From Hymenobacter sp. BT730 (lineage in GTDB: Bacteria; Bacteroidota; Bacteroidia; Cytophagales; Hymenobacteraceae), in NCBI RefSeq assembly GCF_030542105.1, contig NZ_JAUOFB010000001.1, positions 930,001-994,000 on the forward strand: a stretch of 64,000 bases of DNA, written 5' to 3'. Shown piece after piece: positions 6,938 through 16,401 of the stretch (positions are counted from its first letter, which is position 1; each line of letters starts with the position of its first letter). The position numbers were made by a program, and so were the translations under genes. The notes beneath the pieces are model-generated. The model searched no databases and was not told the origin of the DNA. It saw nothing but the letters and a program-made list of their open reading frames with translations.

Positions 6938-9568
6938 TTGGCGCCTCGTTTTGCGCATCTTCCACTGCTTTCTACACTTCTTCTCTTCCTATTGGGAGCT
7001 GCTGTTCCGGCCCGGGCACAGCTAAGTGAGTCTTTTACCGACGGCAATTTCACCGAAAATCCGGCCTGGACCGGGGATGTTTCCGGCTTTGAAGTAAATA
7101 CGGCCAAGCAACTGCAAAGCAATGGCCCGGCCGTCACCGGCACCAGCCTGCAGCTGGCTACCCCCAGCGTGGCGGCCTCGGGCACCACCTGGGAGTTTTA
7201 TGCTAACCTGAAGTTGGCCACCAGCAGCGGCAACCTGGCCGATGTGTGGCTGCTTTCTGACCAAAGCGACCTGCGGGCCACCAGCAACTTCGGCTACTTT
7301 GTACGCCTGGGTGGTACACCGGATGAGGTCAGCCTGTTTCGCAAAGATGCCGCCACCAGCGCCGCCTACGTGATAAACGGCCGGGACCAGCTGCTGAACT
7401 CCAGCAACAACAACGTGGTGCGCGTGCGGGTTACCCGCACTGCCGATGATACCTGGACCCTGGAAACCGACCTCACAGGCACTGGCCAGAGCTACACCAC
7501 CGAAGGTACCGCTACCGATGCTACCTACCATGCCAGCAGCTACCTAGGCATTGCCCTTACCTATTCCTCTTCGAACAGCCGCAATTTTTACTTCGATGAG
7601 TTCAGTGTAAGCGACCAGCAGGCGCCCAAGCCCCTGACGGCAACACCTACCGCGGCCCGGCAGCTGGATGTGCAATTCTCGGAAGCCGTAACCGAAACGC
7701 AACAGGCCAGCAATTATCAGCTGAAAAACAGCACCCCAGCCGTTACGGCGGCCGTGCGCGACGCTACCGATAAAAGCCTAGTGCATTTGACCCTGGCTGC
7801 CAACCTGCCCCTAGGCGCCAATACCCTTACCGTGCAGCAGGTAGCTGACCTGTTTGGCAACGCTTTAACCACGCCGGCACAGGTAGACTTTGTAAACAGC
7901 GGCTTTGCCGTGCAGCCCGGCGTCAATCAGGTGCTTATCACTGAAATTCTGGCCGATGAGTCACCTGTAATTGGCCTGCCTGCTTCGGAGTACCTGGAGA
8001 TTTTCAACCCCACCGCCAACGTTATCAGCCTGGCAGGTATTCGCCTGCTGAAGCTGGGCAGCAGCACGGCGGCCGTATTCCCCACCGGCGCCTCGCTGCA
8101 GCCCGGCGAGTATGCGGTGGTGTGCAGCAGTACCCGCGGCAGCTTATTTGCCAGCTACGGAAAAGTATTTGCCCTGAGTAATTTCCCTAGCCTCAATAAC
8201 AGCGGCGACGAGTTGGTGCTCCGCGCCCGCGACGGACAGACGCTGTTTTCGGTTAGCTATTCCGATACCTGGTACAAGGATGCCGTGAAAAAAGAAGGAG
8301 GCTGGGCCTTGGAAATGGTTGATACCACCAACCCCTGCGCCGGCATAGAAAACTGGACGGCTAGCACTAATGCCAGCGGCGGTACACCCGGCAAGGCCAA
8401 CGCCGTGCAGGCCACCAACGGCGACCACATAGCCCCCGTGCTGCTGAAAGCCGTAGCCTTAAGTACTACGTCGGTACGGCTTAGCTTCGCGGAAAAGCTG
8501 GACAGCGCCTCCGCCGCCAACCCCGTGCTTTATACGCTTGCCGGTGGCCCGGCCGTCACGCGAGCTACAGTATCTTCACCTGATTTTCGGAGCGTGACGC
8601 TGCAGCTGGCTTCGGCGCTACAGCCCAGCCAGGCCGTGACCGTACAGGTACAAAGCGCTACCGACTGCGTAGGCAATGCTGCGGGCCCGGCTACTTCCGC
8701 CGCCTTCGCGCTGCCCTCCGTAGCTGAAGCCGGTGACGTGGTAATTAATGAAATCCTGTTCAACCCCCGCACCGGCGGTGTTGATTTTGTGGAAATTCTC
8801 AACCGCTCAACCAAATATATTGATCTGCAAGGCTGGCTGCTGGGCAATGAAAAGGCCGATGGTAGCTTGGATAGTGAAACCATAAGTGAGGAGGTAACTG
8901 TGCTGGCCCCCGGCAAGCTGCTGGTGCTCACCACGCGCCCCGATGTGGTGCAGGCCAGCTACCCCACCAATGACCCCGCAGCCTTTCTGACTATGTCCGG
9001 TTTCCCTACCCTGGCGGATGATGCCGGTACGGTGGTGCTGAAAAATAGCGCGGGTGTGCAGCTGGACCGGGTAGTCTATAATGCTAAACAGCACTTGGCG
9101 GTGCTTTCTGATGTAAATGGTGTTTCGCTGGAGCGTATTCGGCCGGAAGGGCCCAGCACGGCGGCCAACTTCCACTCGGCGGCTGGCAGCGTGGGGTATG
9201 CCACCCCCGGTCGCCGCAACTCTCAGTTTCAGGAAGACCCCAACGGCAGCAAGCTGTTCACGCTGGAACCGGAAATCTTCACGCCTGATGGCGACGGTCA
9301 GCAAGACTTCACCACGCTTAACTACACGCTCACTGAGCCCGGTAACCTCGTCAGTGTGACTATTTATGACGCGCAGGGCCGGCTAATCCGCCGCCTGGTG
9401 CGCAATGAAACCCTGGCAACCAAGGGCTTTGTGCAGTGGGATGGCCTCACCGACCAGGGCCGTAAAGCGTCCGTAGGCTATTACCTGCTCCACATTCAGC
9501 TCCTGCAGCCTAAGGGCGGCGCAAAGCGGGAGTATAAGCGCACGGTGGTGGTAGGCGCCCGCTTATAG
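6938..9568 (+). CDS. Large surface protein with two lamin-tail domains and Ig-like modules
   Basis: About 876 residues. There is no ATG; an in-frame stop at 6863 limits the start to GTG 6872, GTG 6917 or TTG 6938. The TTG is chosen because it gives a textbook signal peptide (MAPRFAHLPLLS, cleavage after ARAQ). Modules in order: a lectin/laminin-G-like beta domain (about 30-225), an SbsA-type Ig-like domain (230-320, QFSEAVTE), a lamin tail domain (335-440, ITEILADES...EYLEIFNP), a second Ig-like domain (500-600), a second lamin tail domain (605-725, INEILFNP..GVDFVEILN), and a C-terminal FTPDGDG..D module with FlgD/CHU_C-like character ending in GYYLLHIQ. Lamin tail domains in bacteria are common in secreted nucleases and surface proteins, but no nuclease domain is seen. 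Confidence 0.82.
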   Translation: MAPRFAHLPLLSTLLLFLLGAAVPARAQLSESFTDGNFTENPAWTGDVSGFEVNTAKQLQSNGPAVTGTSLQLATPSVAASGTTWEFYANLKLATSSGNLADVWLLSDQSDLRATSNFGYFVRLGGTPDEVSLFRKDAATSAAYVINGRDQLLNSSNNNVVRVRVTRTADDTWTLETDLTGTGQSYTTEGTATDATYHASSYLGIALTYSSSNSRNFYFDEFSVSDQQAPKPLTATPTAARQLDVQFSEAVTETQQASNYQLKNSTPAVTAAVRDATDKSLVHLTLAANLPLGANTLTVQQVADLFGNALTTPAQVDFVNSGFAVQPGVNQVLITEILADESPVIGLPASEYLEIFNPTANVISLAGIRLLKLGSSTAAVFPTGASLQPGEYAVVCSSTRGSLFASYGKVFALSNFPSLNNSGDELVLRARDGQTLFSVSYSDTWYKDAVKKEGGWALEMVDTTNPCAGIENWTASTNASGGTPGKANAVQATNGDHIAPVLLKAVALSTTSVRLSFAEKLDSASAANPVLYTLAGGPAVTRATVSSPDFRSVTLQLASALQPSQAVTVQVQSATDCVGNAAGPATSAAFALPSVAEAGDVVINEILFNPRTGGVDFVEILNRSTKYIDLQGWLLGNEKADGSLDSETISEEVTVLAPGKLLVLTTRPDVVQASYPTNDPAAFLTMSGFPTLADDAGTVVLKNSAGVQLDRVVYNAKQHLAVLSDVNGVSLERIRPEGPSTAANFHSAAGSVGYATPGRRNSQFQEDPNGSKLFTLEPEIFTPDGDGQQDFTTLNYTLTEPGNLVSVTIYDAQGRLIRRLVRNETLATKGFVQWDGLTDQGRKASVGYYLLHIQLLQPKGGAKREYKRTVVVGARL

Positions 9569-9594
9569 TTGCCTGTTTCCCTTGTTGGGTCAGA

Positions 9595-9648
9595 AATACC
9601 GAATCCTCCGGCAGAGCGCTATGCTGCTCTGCCGGAGGATTCGGTATT
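9595..9648. terminator. Bidirectional terminator, 23-bp perfect stem
   Basis: Arms 9595-9617 and 9626-9648 are exact reverse complements with an 8-base loop, placed between the convergent lamin-tail gene and outer-membrane protein gene. There is no strong T tract on either side. Confidence 0.7.
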
Positions 9649-9673
9649 ATTTGTCCTTTCTGTTTTTGGTGTA

Positions 9674-10546
9674 TTAACGCCGGAAGCTTACCCCAAGGAA
9701 CCAGCTGGCCTCCGTCCCGTCGGTGAGAGGAAGATAGGCGCCGGCATCGAGCTGGAGGTTGTCGCTGAGGCCCAGGGTAACGCCTGTGTCAAAGGTGCTC
9801 ATCCAATGGGAATTGCGGGTGTCCCAGGCAGAGGCTACTTCAGCAAAGCCTGCCAGCTCCCGATAAATTTTATGGCTGGCTGTGAGGCTGGGAGCCAGCT
9901 CCAGAAAGCCCTGCTCGGTTTCCTCATCGTGAGTGAGCGTGGCTTTCAGTTGCGCACCCAGGTTCCAGTCGGCCGGCAGCTGCCAGGCAAAAGGCGTTAC
10001 TAGGCCGCCCTCAACCTTTCCGGAGCCAACGCTGCCGGTAGGAAGCTTTACAAAAGGCATCAGGGCGAAAGAAGTTAAGCCGCCCTCATTTCCCCACAGG
10101 TTGCGCTTGAGGCGTAGGGTAAGGTCGCCGAAGCCGTGCTGACGCTGTACCCCGTCTTGGTTTTTTGTTTTCTGCCACGTGTAGGTCTCCACCACCGCCT
10201 GCACATCGGTAGTGCGGCTTATCCCCAGCTTTAGGTTAATGTGGTTTAGGGCTATTTCCTGCTTTTGAAGCTGGCCGTCTTCCCGTAATCGATTAAAGCG
10301 CACTAAGTCGGTTTCAAACTGAAAGTGTCCGGCGTCTACAGAATATGGGCTTTCGGTAGCATCCGGCCGGTCGGTGCTGAGTGGCCGCAACAGGTTTTCA
10401 GGAGTAGGCTGAGTCAGTGTGTAGCCACGCTTTAAGACATGTAAGGAATCTGCGGTTGGTTTTTCCGGGAAAGATTGGGCAGAGGCCAAAGGCGCTGCTG
10501 CCAGCCCCGCCAGAAGCAGGGACAGGGTAGGTACAAATCGATACAT
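9674..10546 (-). CDS. Outer-membrane channel-like protein (MetA-pathway/phenol-type transporter family)
   Basis: 290 residues with a signal peptide (MYRFVPTLSLLL, cleavage after ASAQ near residue 23) followed by the signature STDRPDATESPYSV and a string of amphipathic beta strands ending in an aromatic C-terminus (FLGVSFRR), as in outer-membrane barrels. The signature is characteristic of the family annotated as transporter or putative MetA-pathway protein; the phenol name is historical and says little about substrate. It starts 15 bases after the Nramp stop codon on the same strand, so it should share the Nramp promoter and operator. That context suggests an outer-membrane route linked to divalent metal uptake, which is an inference. 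Confidence 0.75.
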   Translation of the reverse strand: MYRFVPTLSLLLAGLAAAPLASAQSFPEKPTADSLHVLKRGYTLTQPTPENLLRPLSTDRPDATESPYSVDAGHFQFETDLVRFNRLREDGQLQKQEIALNHINLKLGISRTTDVQAVVETYTWQKTKNQDGVQRQHGFGDLTLRLKRNLWGNEGGLTSFALMPFVKLPTGSVGSGKVEGGLVTPFAWQLPADWNLGAQLKATLTHDEETEQGFLELAPSLTASHKIYRELAGFAEVASAWDTRNSHWMSTFDTGVTLGLSDNLQLDAGAYLPLTDGTEASWFLGVSFRR

Positions 10547-10561
10547 GAAAGTATAGGAGCC

Positions 10562-11932
10562 CTAGCCCCAGAAAGTCTGAGCCAGTAGGTACACGTTCAG
10601 CAGGATAATAATGGCTGAAACGAGCCATGCTACGATCTGCACCCAGGGTTTGTTTGCAAACACGCCCATCTTGGCCTTGCTGCCAGTAAACAGCACCAGC
10701 GGCACCACCGCAAAGCTGAGTTGGAATGAGAGAATAACCTGACTCAGTACCAACAGCTCGCCGGTGCCCTTCTCTCCGTACAACAGCGTAACAATCAGAG
10801 CCGGTACTATGGCTATGCCACGGGTAATAATCCGACGCACCCACAGCTTTAGCTTTAGATCCAGAAAGCCCTCCATTACAATCTGGCCGGCCAGCGTGCC
10901 CGTGAGCGTAGAGTTCTGACCCGAAGCCAGCAGGGCCACAGCAAATACGATGCTGGCCGCGCCGGCCCCTAGTACTGGTGTCAGGAGCTGGTGGGCTTCG
11001 TTAATGTCGGCAACGTTCTGGCGGCCGGTACTATGAAAGGCCGCCGCAGCCATAACCAGGATTGCGGCATTCACAAAAAAGGCCAGAAACAGCGCCACCG
11101 TGGAGTCGATGGTAGAAAACTTGATAGCCATGCGTCGGCCTTCCTCGGTCTGCTCAATAGCACGGGTCTGCACAATGCTGGAGTGCAGATACAGATTGTG
11201 CGGCATGACGGTAGCTCCCAGAATACCAATGGCTACGTAGAGCATTTGGGGATTGGTCACTACTTGCGGCTGCGGCACCAGGCCCTTCAGCAAGGCAAAG
11301 TAATCGGGGTGCGAAACAATGATTTCGTAGAGGAAGCAGCCGAAGATGAGCACAATGAGGCCACCAACAATGCTTTCCAGCACCCGGAAGCCACGACTTT
11401 GCAGCATCAGCACTACCAGCACGTCCAGAATAGTAAGCACCACGCCCCAGGCCAGCGGCAGGCCAAACAGCAGGTTCAGGGCAATGGCCGAGCCAATTAC
11501 CTCGGCTAGGTCGCAGGCGGCAATGGCAATTTCACACAGTACCCACAGCACCATGGCCACGGGCTTGGAGTAATGGTCGCGGCAGGCCTGGGCCAGGTCG
11601 CGCCCGGTTACAATACCGAGCTTGGCTGCCAGATGCTGAAGCAACATGGCAAACAAATTCGAAATCAGAATGACGGAAAGCAGCGTATAGCCGTAACGGG
11701 AGCCACCGGCCAGGTCTGTGGCCCAGTTGCCAGGGTCCATATAGCCCACTGCCACCATTAGGCCAGGGCCCCAGAAGGCAAATAGCTTCCGCCAGAACGA
11801 AGCACTGGCCGGCGGTACTTTAATAGAGCCAAACACTTCTACTAAAGAAGGTGCGTGCCGGGGGCGCCGCCACCCGGTAAGAGGAGCTTCCTGGGGTGGA
11901 GCCGGAGCGGGGGGAGGGATAGTCACAGGCAT
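10562..11932 (-). CDS. mntH: Nramp family divalent metal transporter
   Basis: 456 residues from ATG 11932 ([10 protein letters not shown]); a GTG at 11956 would add 8 residues. Nramp proteins import Mn2+ or Fe2+ with protons across the inner membrane. The sequence shows the family DPGN metal-binding motif in the first transmembrane helix (residues 66-69), the MPH motif in the sixth (near residue 246, [11 protein letters not shown]), and about eleven hydrophobic segments. The N-terminus is unusually proline-rich for about 35 residues. The downstream outer-membrane gene follows after 15 bases. A DtxR/MntR-like palindrome lies 37 bases upstream of this start. Mn versus Fe preference cannot be decided here. 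Confidence 0.93.
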   Translation of the reverse strand: MPVTIPPPAPAPPQEAPLTGWRRPRHAPSLVEVFGSIKVPPASASFWRKLFAFWGPGLMVAVGYMDPGNWATDLAGGSRYGYTLLSVILISNLFAMLLQHLAAKLGIVTGRDLAQACRDHYSKPVAMVLWVLCEIAIAACDLAEVIGSAIALNLLFGLPLAWGVVLTILDVLVVLMLQSRGFRVLESIVGGLIVLIFGCFLYEIIVSHPDYFALLKGLVPQPQVVTNPQMLYVAIGILGATVMPHNLYLHSSIVQTRAIEQTEEGRRMAIKFSTIDSTVALFLAFFVNAAILVMAAAAFHSTGRQNVADINEAHQLLTPVLGAGAASIVFAVALLASGQNSTLTGTLAGQIVMEGFLDLKLKLWVRRIITRGIAIVPALIVTLLYGEKGTGELLVLSQVILSFQLSFAVVPLVLFTGSKAKMGVFANKPWVQIVAWLVSAIIILLNVYLLAQTFWG

Positions 11933-11969
11933 TTTAGCAGGAGAACAAGTTTCCACAAATAACGGCTAT

Positions 11970-11985
11970 TTTAGGCTGATCTAAA
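11970..11985. promoter_or_regulatory. DtxR/MntR-like operator palindrome
   Basis: TTTAGG-CTGA-TCTAAA, an inverted repeat whose arms extend to TTTTAG / CTAAAA. It differs by one base from the TTTAGG-n4-CCTAAA pattern known for manganese/iron-responsive DtxR-family repressors. It lies between the divergent Nramp and CDF transporter genes, 37 bases from the Nramp ATG and 100 from the CDF ATG, so one metal-loaded repressor could control either or both. Confidence 0.5.
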
Positions 11986-12085
11986 AATATTTTTAAGCCG
12001 GTATAAATACTCTGTATTCGGTAAAAAGTTTTAGCGCCCGGGTTTCTTTCCGGACTTTTGTACGGTAGCTCTCGTTTCCTGCTCT

Positions 12086-13081
12086 ATGTTGTCGTCGGTT
12101 AAATTGCGGTTTGGTCTTCTTTCCCTGGTGGTGAGCTTGGCGCTGGTAGGAGTGAAGTTCTATGCCTACTTCCTGACCCGCTCCCAAGCGGTGCTGACCG
12201 ATGCGCTGGAATCCATTATCAATGTGGCTACTAGCGGCTTTGCGCTCTACAGTATTTACCTGGCCAGCCTGCCTAAGGATGAAAACCACCCCTACGGCCA
12301 TGGCAAGATTGAATACTTGTCTATCGGCTTTGAAGGTGCCCTGATTCTATCAGCCGGCTTCTACATTTTCCATTCGGCCATTCAAAGTCTGATCCATCCG
12401 CATACGCTTGCCCGGCCCGACTGGGGTATGGCGCTGCTGGGCATCACGGCCATTGTGAACCTGATAGTGGGCTTTCTGCTGGTTCGGGCCGGTAAAAAGT
12501 ACCACTCAGTAGCCTTGGTGGGCGACGGGCAGCATCTGTACCTCGATTCCGTCAGCACACTGGTTTCCGTGGTGGCGCTGCTGCTGGTAATGCTTACCGG
12601 CAATGTGCTCTTCGACTCCGTGGCCGCCCTGATTCTGGGCGTGGTGATTGTGGTAAATGGCTACCGCATGGTGCGCCGCTCCGTCTCCGGCCTGATGGAT
12701 GAGTCGGATGTAGCAACGGTGGAGCAGGTCATTTCTGAGCTGAGCGCCCACCGGCAGCCCGCCTGGATAGATGTACACAACCTGCGCGTGCTGCGCTACG
12801 GTGCCAATCTGCACATCGACTGCCACTTTACGCTCCCATACTATTTCAGCCTGGAAGAGACGCACACCGAACTGCACAACATTGAGCAGGTGGTGCGCAG
12901 CCGGTTTACTGTGGAGGTGGAAATGTTTGTGCACCCCGACCCCTGCACCTTTGCCGCGTGCTCGCACTGCCGCATGCCCGACTGTCCCGTGCGCCAGCAC
13001 GCCTTTGACCGGGAGATTCCCTGGGTGATTTCCAACGTGGTGAAAAACGAACGGCACCGCCTGGAGCAGGAGGCCAGCTAA
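12086..13081 (+). CDS. Cation diffusion facilitator (CDF) metal efflux transporter
   Basis: 331 residues, ATG start, six predicted transmembrane helices. Family marks are the metal-site helix with the FLTRSQAVLTDALES stretch, the HPYGHGKIEYL motif near residues 72-82, and a second acidic helix with YLDSVSTLVS. A cytoplasmic domain follows from about residue 205. The end is unusual: a Cys/His-rich tail (CTFAACSHCRMPDC) that could bind an extra metal ion. CDF proteins export Zn2+, Fe2+ or Mn2+ in exchange for protons. It is divergent from the Nramp importer, so importer and exporter flank one candidate metal operator. The stop lies 17 bases from that of the convergent gliding-type gene. Confidence 0.92.
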   Translation: MLSSVKLRFGLLSLVVSLALVGVKFYAYFLTRSQAVLTDALESIINVATSGFALYSIYLASLPKDENHPYGHGKIEYLSIGFEGALILSAGFYIFHSAIQSLIHPHTLARPDWGMALLGITAIVNLIVGFLLVRAGKKYHSVALVGDGQHLYLDSVSTLVSVVALLLVMLTGNVLFDSVAALILGVVIVVNGYRMVRRSVSGLMDESDVATVEQVISELSAHRQPAWIDVHNLRVLRYGANLHIDCHFTLPYYFSLEETHTELHNIEQVVRSRFTVEVEMFVHPDPCTFAACSHCRMPDCPVRQHAFDREIPWVISNVVKNERHRLEQEAS

Positions 13082-13098
13082 ACAGGGCCGCTTCCGGC

Positions 13099-14769
13099 TT
13101 AGCGAATGAGCTGCACCCAGCCTTTGGTAGCGGGTGCGTTGGGCGGCGTCAAAATGTAGTAATACAGCCCGCTAGGTTGCCCGTCCCCAGTCCAGTTGTT
13201 CTGATAGTGGCTGTACTGGCGCACCAATCGGCCCCAGCGGTTGAAGATGCGCAACTGGCAATCATTGGGCAGGCTATCAAATACAAAGGTGTCATTCCGG
13301 GCGTCACCGTTCGGCGTAAATACATTGTAGGCGCCAAAGGGCTTGGCCACCAAGGCGGGCACCACGCGCACAACCACCACCCGGTTTTGCACGGCCTTAG
13401 CCGGACAGGCATTGTCCTCAATGCGAAAAGGAATCCGGAAGGTCTTACCGATATAGCGAGCATCAGGCTGCAGCAGCAGCTGTGCTATGGGGTGGCTGGT
13501 TTTGTTTGCCGTCAGCACCAAACTGCCCACTCCCACAGGGAGGAACTCGGGTGTAGTAATGGAAGGAACGCTGGGCGCCAGTTCGGGCGTGGTTACTGTA
13601 AGCTGGTCGTCGGGGTTAGGGTCCGTAAAATCGAGGCGCGCCATAGTGAGCCGGCCGGCCGGCACTTCAATCAGGGTAGAGTCGCTGTTCAGAATGTGTA
13701 CCTCGGGAGCCGGTGCTGCCGTAGCCAGAGGCGGGTTAGGTACTTGGTTTTCCTGGCAGTCCATCACAATGACCAGCATATCGCGCCGTACGGAGCCAAT
13801 CAGAACCCACTGGCCTTCCAGAAAGCGGTACTCTTTAATCTGTACCACCATTACGTACTTATTCTGCGCCTGCTTGGCCGTTTCCAGGCCGGGGGTATAT
13901 AGCGCCGGGCGGAAAGTAACACTGCGGTTAAAATCGTTGATGCGGAAATTGGGCACTGCCAACGCATTGCCGCCTGCGCAGGTGCCCGGCTTAAAAGAGG
14001 GAATAGGAAAGCGGGCAGAATAATTTCCGCCGGGGTCAATTACCTGGCACTGTGGATTAGTAGCATCAACGCTGCCCGGATACAGACCCCAGCCAAGGGG
14101 CTCCTCGCAACCCGCCATCGGATCTGCCAGGTCATAAGCCAGGGAGTCGCCATCGGGCTCGGTAGCGGAGAAGGTAAGCGTAGTGGGCTGACGCCAGCAC
14201 ACAAAAGGGACCGGAATATCCTGCTCCAGAAACTGAGGCGAGGTATTCTCCAAAGCAGTGTTGTTAATCAGCGTGCGTAGGGTGGCCTCAAAATGAAGGG
14301 GTTGCACATGAGAAAAGCCACCAGGCAGGTTGGCCACCTCCGGCCGGGAGGCAATAGTCACGAACAAGCGCCACTCGGCGTTGGGTGGGAGCGTCAGGGT
14401 AGTCTGATACTGTGCGGTTTGGTAATTAGTGGCCTTGCGCGGGTCGCAGGGAGCCTGGGCACCCAGCGCCGTGCAGTACGGGTTTCCCAGCGTAGTAGGA
14501 CCCTTCTGCGGAACCATTACATAGCCACTCAGGGGGACCAGGTCCACACAGCCGGTACCGCTGGCCCGGTAGTCGAGTCTGATTTCTTCAGGCACCTTTT
14601 CTCCGGAGCAGTCCCGGAAAAAGCCACAGGTAATGCGGTATTGATTGTTGCCAAGGGATTCATAGGTGAGCTGGCCCCCTTGCGCGTGCGAGGCCAGTAC
14701 TGACTGCGGCAGAGCTATACATATCAGAAACAGCCATAGTTTATTTATTGCGTGTAGCGCTCTACCCAT
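13099..14769 (-). CDS. Gliding motility-associated C-terminal domain protein
   Basis: 556 residues from ATG 14769 (MGRALHAINKLWLFL, signal peptide cleaved after VLAS). The open frame extends 49 codons further but that part is not protein-like. The mature protein opens with SHAQGGQLTYESLG, a start seen in many large Bacteroidota surface proteins, continues with Ig-like beta regions, and closes with a CHU_C/type B sorting module: NVFTPNGDARND, then IFNRWGRLV, then GLYYYIL. By family knowledge it is exported by the type IX system and may take part in the gliding surface machinery; the role is otherwise unknown. The same strand carries the PQQ-type dehydrogenase 104 bases upstream. Confidence 0.85.
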   Translation of the reverse strand: MGRALHAINKLWLFLICIALPQSVLASHAQGGQLTYESLGNNQYRITCGFFRDCSGEKVPEEIRLDYRASGTGCVDLVPLSGYVMVPQKGPTTLGNPYCTALGAQAPCDPRKATNYQTAQYQTTLTLPPNAEWRLFVTIASRPEVANLPGGFSHVQPLHFEATLRTLINNTALENTSPQFLEQDIPVPFVCWRQPTTLTFSATEPDGDSLAYDLADPMAGCEEPLGWGLYPGSVDATNPQCQVIDPGGNYSARFPIPSFKPGTCAGGNALAVPNFRINDFNRSVTFRPALYTPGLETAKQAQNKYVMVVQIKEYRFLEGQWVLIGSVRRDMLVIVMDCQENQVPNPPLATAAPAPEVHILNSDSTLIEVPAGRLTMARLDFTDPNPDDQLTVTTPELAPSVPSITTPEFLPVGVGSLVLTANKTSHPIAQLLLQPDARYIGKTFRIPFRIEDNACPAKAVQNRVVVVRVVPALVAKPFGAYNVFTPNGDARNDTFVFDSLPNDCQLRIFNRWGRLVRQYSHYQNNWTGDGQPSGLYYYILTPPNAPATKGWVQLIR

Positions 14770-14872
14770 ATAGCTGCTGAACTGAAGTATCGTAATGGCC
14801 TCCGGTTGGCGGAAAGTCAGAAGGCCAAAAGTACAGGAGAAGCAGCGGAAGATAAGCAGGTGCCCCAGCGGG

Positions 14873-16270
14873 TTATTTGATAGTAAATCGGGTGCGTAAT
14901 TCCTGTTGGGGGCCATGCACCCGCACCGTGTACCAACCGGACCTTAATGTGCGCACTGGCAGCGCTATATAAGCCTGGCGGGGCGCCAGCGTAGCCGTGC
15001 TCACTTGCCGCCCCACAGCATCATGCACCGTAACGTCTACCGGCACCGGAAAGGAAGCGGATAACCGGAGCTCTACCCGGTTGCTGGCCGGATTAGGCCA
15101 TACAGCCAGCACGGAGGGTGCCACTGCGGCCGTACTGGCGGTGGGCAGGTACGCCTTGTTTTGCAGCATCAGGATCTGGTCGTCGTTCGGCCCCACACTT
15201 CCTCTTCCATCCCGGTTACTGGTCCCAATAAACACCCGCCCATCCGGCGCCACGCAGATAGCCCGCAGGCGCCCGAAAAGATTATTGATGACCAGCACTG
15301 GCGCGCTTTTCAGACTGTTCCCATCGGCCTGCAGGGGAAGCTGCAGAAGTTGCCCGGCCTTCAGACTATTCAGCAGCAAAGAGTTGTTCCATTCCGGAAT
15401 GGCGGGGTGATTATAATAGGCCAAGGCTGATACCGCCAGGGTGGGCGTCCAGGCAAACAAGGGCTCCTTCACATTTTTCTCCGTACAGAAAGGCTTTTCC
15501 GCCGCTTCATTACAAAATCCTTTTACCGTGGGCCAGCCGTAATTGCGCCCCGCTTCAATCAGGTTCACTTCATCATCAGAGTCGGGGCCGTGCTCTGAGC
15601 TATACAGGCGCCCGTTGGATGCCAGTACCAGTCCCTGTGGGTTGCGGTGGCCCAGGGTATATAGATACTTTCCGGGCTGTGGATTATCGGCCGGTATACT
15701 GCCATCCAAAGCAAGACGCAGAATCTTTCCGTTTAAACTCGCTGGGTCCTGCGGGGTGCTCTGGTTAGACCCATCTCCCGTTGACATCAAGAGGGTGCCA
15801 TCAGGTAGAAAAGCCAGGTGAGAGCCGCTATGACTGCTGGCTGCCGGGATGCCCAAAAGCAAGTTGACGGGCGCACTGAGTGCCCCGGCAGCATACGTGT
15901 AGCGCACCAGCTTTTCCCGTGTCTGCCCACTGGCTGTATAGGTGTAAACCACATACACGTAGGGGGAGTTGGTAAAGTCCGGGTGCAGAGCCATGCCGAG
16001 CAAGCCGCCTTCTCCCACCTCCGCTACGTCGGGCACGGTAAGTAGCGCCACTACTTCCCCCGTGGCCGGGTTAATCCGACTGATACGACCGGGGCGCTCC
16101 GTCATCCAGAGAAAACTATCAGGGCCCCAAACCAACTGCCAGGGAGTATCCAGTTTGTTGACCAACTGGGTAACCGTGACCGTGGTATTGCCCACTTGCA
16201 GGGTGGTGGGCTGCGCTGCGCATACTCCTGCCCAGATCCATAGTAAGCTCACCAGTACAATGCTTTTCAT
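14873..16270 (-). CDS. PQQ-dependent sugar dehydrogenase with T9SS sorting tail
   Basis: 465 residues from ATG 16270 (MKSIVLVSLLWIW, cleavage after CAAQ near residue 20). The catalytic part (about 25-365) is the six-bladed glucose/sorbosone dehydrogenase propeller: LDTPWQLVWGPD, MTERPGRI, GLLGMALHPDF, SSHSGSHLAFLPDG, GKILRL, and GHRNPQGL...SEHGPDSDDEVN. In the soluble glucose dehydrogenase family these cover the PQQ and calcium sites. The last 75 residues (VWPNPASNRVEL to LRSGWYTVRV) are a type A T9SS sorting domain. Expected to oxidise an aldose or similar sugar at the cell surface; the acceptor and substrate are not visible. Confidence 0.9.
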   Translation of the reverse strand: MKSIVLVSLLWIWAGVCAAQPTTLQVGNTTVTVTQLVNKLDTPWQLVWGPDSFLWMTERPGRISRINPATGEVVALLTVPDVAEVGEGGLLGMALHPDFTNSPYVYVVYTYTASGQTREKLVRYTYAAGALSAPVNLLLGIPAASSHSGSHLAFLPDGTLLMSTGDGSNQSTPQDPASLNGKILRLALDGSIPADNPQPGKYLYTLGHRNPQGLVLASNGRLYSSEHGPDSDDEVNLIEAGRNYGWPTVKGFCNEAAEKPFCTEKNVKEPLFAWTPTLAVSALAYYNHPAIPEWNNSLLLNSLKAGQLLQLPLQADGNSLKSAPVLVINNLFGRLRAICVAPDGRVFIGTSNRDGRGSVGPNDDQILMLQNKAYLPTASTAAVAPSVLAVWPNPASNRVELRLSASFPVPVDVTVHDAVGRQVSTATLAPRQAYIALPVRTLRSGWYTVRVHGPQQELRTRFTIK

Positions 16271-16401
16271 GGAGGTATAAGAAAAGATGAATAAATAGCA
16301 CTGGGTTAAGTAGAAAGATAACAATTTTAGATGGTGATGCATGCTGACCGCATCTGGATATGTTGTCTTGCTACTGCCTTTCGATAAGTATATTCACGCT
16401 G

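Noticed and set aside
13177..13902. 241-codon open frame antisense to the gliding-type protein
   Set aside because: Shadow frame; the sense strand has signal peptide, Ig-like regions and a sorting module.
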